The notes below the pieces were generated by a model, which was not told the origin of the DNA, made no database searches, and worked only from the letters and a program-made list of their open reading frames with translations. Made by a program: the position numbers and the translations under genes. This document shows, one piece after another, positions 62,591-64,000 of a DNA stretch of 64,000 nucleotides (position 1 is the first letter of the stretch; the number at the start of each line of letters is the position of its first letter). The stretch covers positions 1-64,000 of the forward strand of contig NZ_PQHW01000018.1 of NCBI RefSeq assembly GCF_003385215.1, written 5' to 3'. This DNA comes from Amycolatopsis thermalba. GTDB taxonomy: Bacteria > Actinomycetota > Actinomycetes > Mycobacteriales > Pseudonocardiaceae.

Positions 62591-62785
62591 CTAGTTCGAG
62601 CGTCGACGGGCTCTCGACGTCGACGAACCGCAGTCGAGGCGCAATAGGCCATCCGGCACGCGCCCTCGTATCTCCCGAGCTGCCCACGCCAGTACCTCGG
62701 TAGCCGCGGCCGCCAGCGTTCGGCCTGCGCAGTCAGGGGTTGATAGACACCAGGCGGAGATGGTCTCTACGCGAAGGACCGGCAT
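62591..62785 (-). CDS. Small hypothetical protein overlapping the ImmA gene end
   Basis: A 64-residue frame from ATG 62785 (GGAAGG upstream) starting M-P-V-L-R-V-E-T-I-S-A-W-C-L-S-T and ending in an Arg/Ser-rich tail. It overlaps the last 53 bp of the XRE/ImmA gene in another frame. The ribosome site and position suggest a coupled partner, but I know no family and it could be spurious. Confidence 0.4.
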   Translation of the reverse strand: MPVLRVETISAWCLSTPDCAGRTLAAAATEVLAWAAREIRGRVPDGLLRLDCGSSTSRARRRSN

Positions 62786-63860
62786 CGGCCGGCCTTCCAC
62801 CACTTCCCGGGCTCACTGTTCTAGCCAATCCGAAGACGTGCCGATTGAACTCGTCGTAGGTGAGCTTGAGATTGTCGACGATCGCGGTCACGCCTGAGCC
62901 GTTCGCGCGAAGGTGCGCGAGCACCTTCTCCAAGATCTGTGATGACTCGGGCAGGAGGTCGCTGCCAGGTTCGCTCCGGCGGTATCCGCGCTTGGCCAGT
63001 TCGACGCATGCGCTCCGATAACCCCACTCGGTAAGCAGACCGAGTTCGCTGAGGCGGTGGGTGAGCGCCATCGCCGACACACGCCACCTGCGACTCGCCC
63101 GGATGAGCTGATCGGGGCTGGCGTTGCGCAGGTTGTGCGCGAGGACGTCCGCTCTGGGCATCAGGAACGCGGCGGCGAACCGGTCGGCTTGACGCTCGGC
63201 TTCGCGGCCTTGTGCTCGTTCTCGGCCTTGATGCATGACCAGGTGCCCGAGTTCATGTGCCGCGTCGAAGCGCTGTCGTTCTGCGGTCTTGCCGGTGTCG
63301 ATGAAGATGAACGGCTCGTTCTCGATGTACAGAGAGAACGCGTCGACGTCGCGGACTTCCTGCACCAGTGAGAACACTCGGACGCCGTGTGCTTCGAGCA
63401 GATGGACCATGTTCGGTATCGGACGCTGGTCAAGGTTCCATTGGCTTCGGACACGGAGTGCAATCGTCTCGATGTCGTGCAGAGTCGCGTCCTGCGGCAG
63501 GTTGAGCGAAGGAACATCGACCGCGGGAAGCCGGTATCGCTCGGCGATCCAGCCGGCGATCTCCCTGGCAATCTCCCCTGCCGCGAGCACGGCGTCGCGC
63601 CGGAACGCCGGGGTCTTGGTGAGTGCACGGAAACTCACAGCTGCAACCGGAATCGGGCTGACCTCCGCTTGCATGAAGAACTCGACGGGAAGGCGGAGAA
63701 CCTCGGCCAGGCGGTCGAGACTCTCCGGTGTCGGGTCCTGGTGGCCCTTCTCCCAGCGGTTGATCGTCTGCGGGCTCAAGTCCGTCATACGCCCAAGCTC
63801 TGCCAGCGTCAGTCCGCGCAACTTGCGCGCCAGGATGAGACGTGACGGTGAGACGGACAC
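62733..63860 (-). CDS. XRE-family regulator fused to an ImmA/IrrE-type metallopeptidase
   Basis: A 375-residue protein. The N-terminal HTH (residues 7-60: L-T-L-A-E-L-G-R-M-T-D-L-S-P-Q-T-I-N-R-W-E) is followed by a zinc peptidase domain with H202-E-L-G-H206 and downstream E-R-Q-A-D-R-F-A-A-A-F-L-M-P. In ImmA systems such proteins cleave phage/ICE repressors; fused forms may regulate mobile elements or stress genes. GTG 63860 starts the HTH and is preferred over upstream starts. It lies next to the integrase module, possibly part of the same element. Confidence 0.9.
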   Translation of the reverse strand: MSVSPSRLILARKLRGLTLAELGRMTDLSPQTINRWEKGHQDPTPESLDRLAEVLRLPVEFFMQAEVSPIPVAAVSFRALTKTPAFRRDAVLAAGEIAREIAGWIAERYRLPAVDVPSLNLPQDATLHDIETIALRVRSQWNLDQRPIPNMVHLLEAHGVRVFSLVQEVRDVDAFSLYIENEPFIFIDTGKTAERQRFDAAHELGHLVMHQGRERAQGREAERQADRFAAAFLMPRADVLAHNLRNASPDQLIRASRRWRVSAMALTHRLSELGLLTEWGYRSACVELAKRGYRRSEPGSDLLPESSQILEKVLAHLRANGSGVTAIVDNLKLTYDEFNRHVFGLARTVSPGSGGRPADAGPSRRDHLRLVSINP

Positions 63861-63882
63861 GTGAGAACTCCGCTCCTCTGCA

Positions 63883-64000
63883 CTAGATCGGTTGGACGTC
63901 GATGTCCGGCCCTGCGTCCAGATCATCGTCGGGGGTGATGATCACACTAGTATCGGCGTACGTGTACGGCAGCGGGGGCAGCGGGATCCGCTGGTGATAC
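63883..64000 (-). CDS. C-terminal end of an unidentified gene (cut by the right edge)
   Basis: An open minus-strand frame reads Y-H-Q-R-I-P-L-P-P-L-P-Y-T-Y-A then D-T-S-V-I-I-T-P-D-D-D-L-D-A and ends at TAG 63883-63885, 22 bp before the XRE/ImmA start. Only 38 residues are visible, too few to identify. Spacing suggests it heads the ImmA transcript. Confidence 0.45.
   Translation of the reverse strand, partial: YHQRIPLPPLPYTYADTSVIITPDDDLDAGPDIDVQPI

Overview
The window is very GC-rich and gene-dense. It has frequent GTG starts, ATGA/GTGA stop-start overlaps and several probable leaderless promoters. The gene content (DevR/DevS hypoxia regulators, a Rv1733c-family membrane protein, a ChoD-type cholesterol oxidase, AdhA, glutamine-dependent NadE, DUF6098, DUF5313, DUF5914) points to a mycelial actinomycete, most likely of the Pseudonocardiaceae (Amycolatopsis-like). 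The family assignment is inference; no rRNA or other species marker is present.

Left part (1-16 kb). A selenocysteine-containing formate dehydrogenase, cut by the window edge, reads through an in-frame UGA that is followed by a clear bacterial SECIS hairpin. Next come a DevS-type haem/GAF sensor kinase, an IS982-like element inserted exactly at the devS stop codon, adhA, a Rv1733c-like membrane protein with a small partner gene, a CPBP protease, nadE, a DUF885 protein, a PadR/GyrI-like pair, glmS, a cupin regulator and a VOC protein. The stretch 15.0-16.4 kb is decayed: transposase, alcohol dehydrogenase and SDR remnants, then a 21-bp tandem repeat.

Middle (16-43 kb). A MarR gene is divergent from an MFS/aldo-keto reductase pair across a large symmetric operator. 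devR is preceded by an unannotated 39-residue membrane microprotein. Then follow an acyl-CoA ligase, an FMN reductase/DrrAB-like transporter operon, a giant AAA/TPR regulator, a membrane-bound patatin, a tandem duplication of small secreted proteins with striking hairpins, an acetoacetate-decarboxylase-like protein with internal repeats, a Baeyer-Villiger monooxygenase/cholesterol oxidase pair divergent from an AraC regulator, hydrolases, a DUF1015 protein and an amidohydrolase, a broken esterase, an OhrR/MarR regulator and small membrane proteins.

Right part (44-64 kb). A 1477-residue RHS polymorphic toxin has a WXG100-like N-terminal region and a C-terminal deaminase-like toxin domain. It overlaps a putative immunity gene. 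Then nadK, a GH43 hydrolase and a PEP mutase/isocitrate lyase-family gene precede a tightly coupled aromatic-carotenoid operon (crtI-crtB-crtYc-crtYd-crtT-crtU-Rieske/DUF5914). That operon should make isorenieratene-type pigment, but crtE is not in the window. After some housekeeping-like genes, tRNA-Leu(GAG) is followed by an AbrB-like gene, a tyrosine integrase and an XRE/ImmA protein, which look like an integrated element.

The leads I rate highest are the deaminase-tipped toxin/immunity pair, the duplicated small secreted proteins, the microprotein in front of devR, the dispersed 19-bp repeat found in three places, and the selenoprotein FDH with its SECIS.
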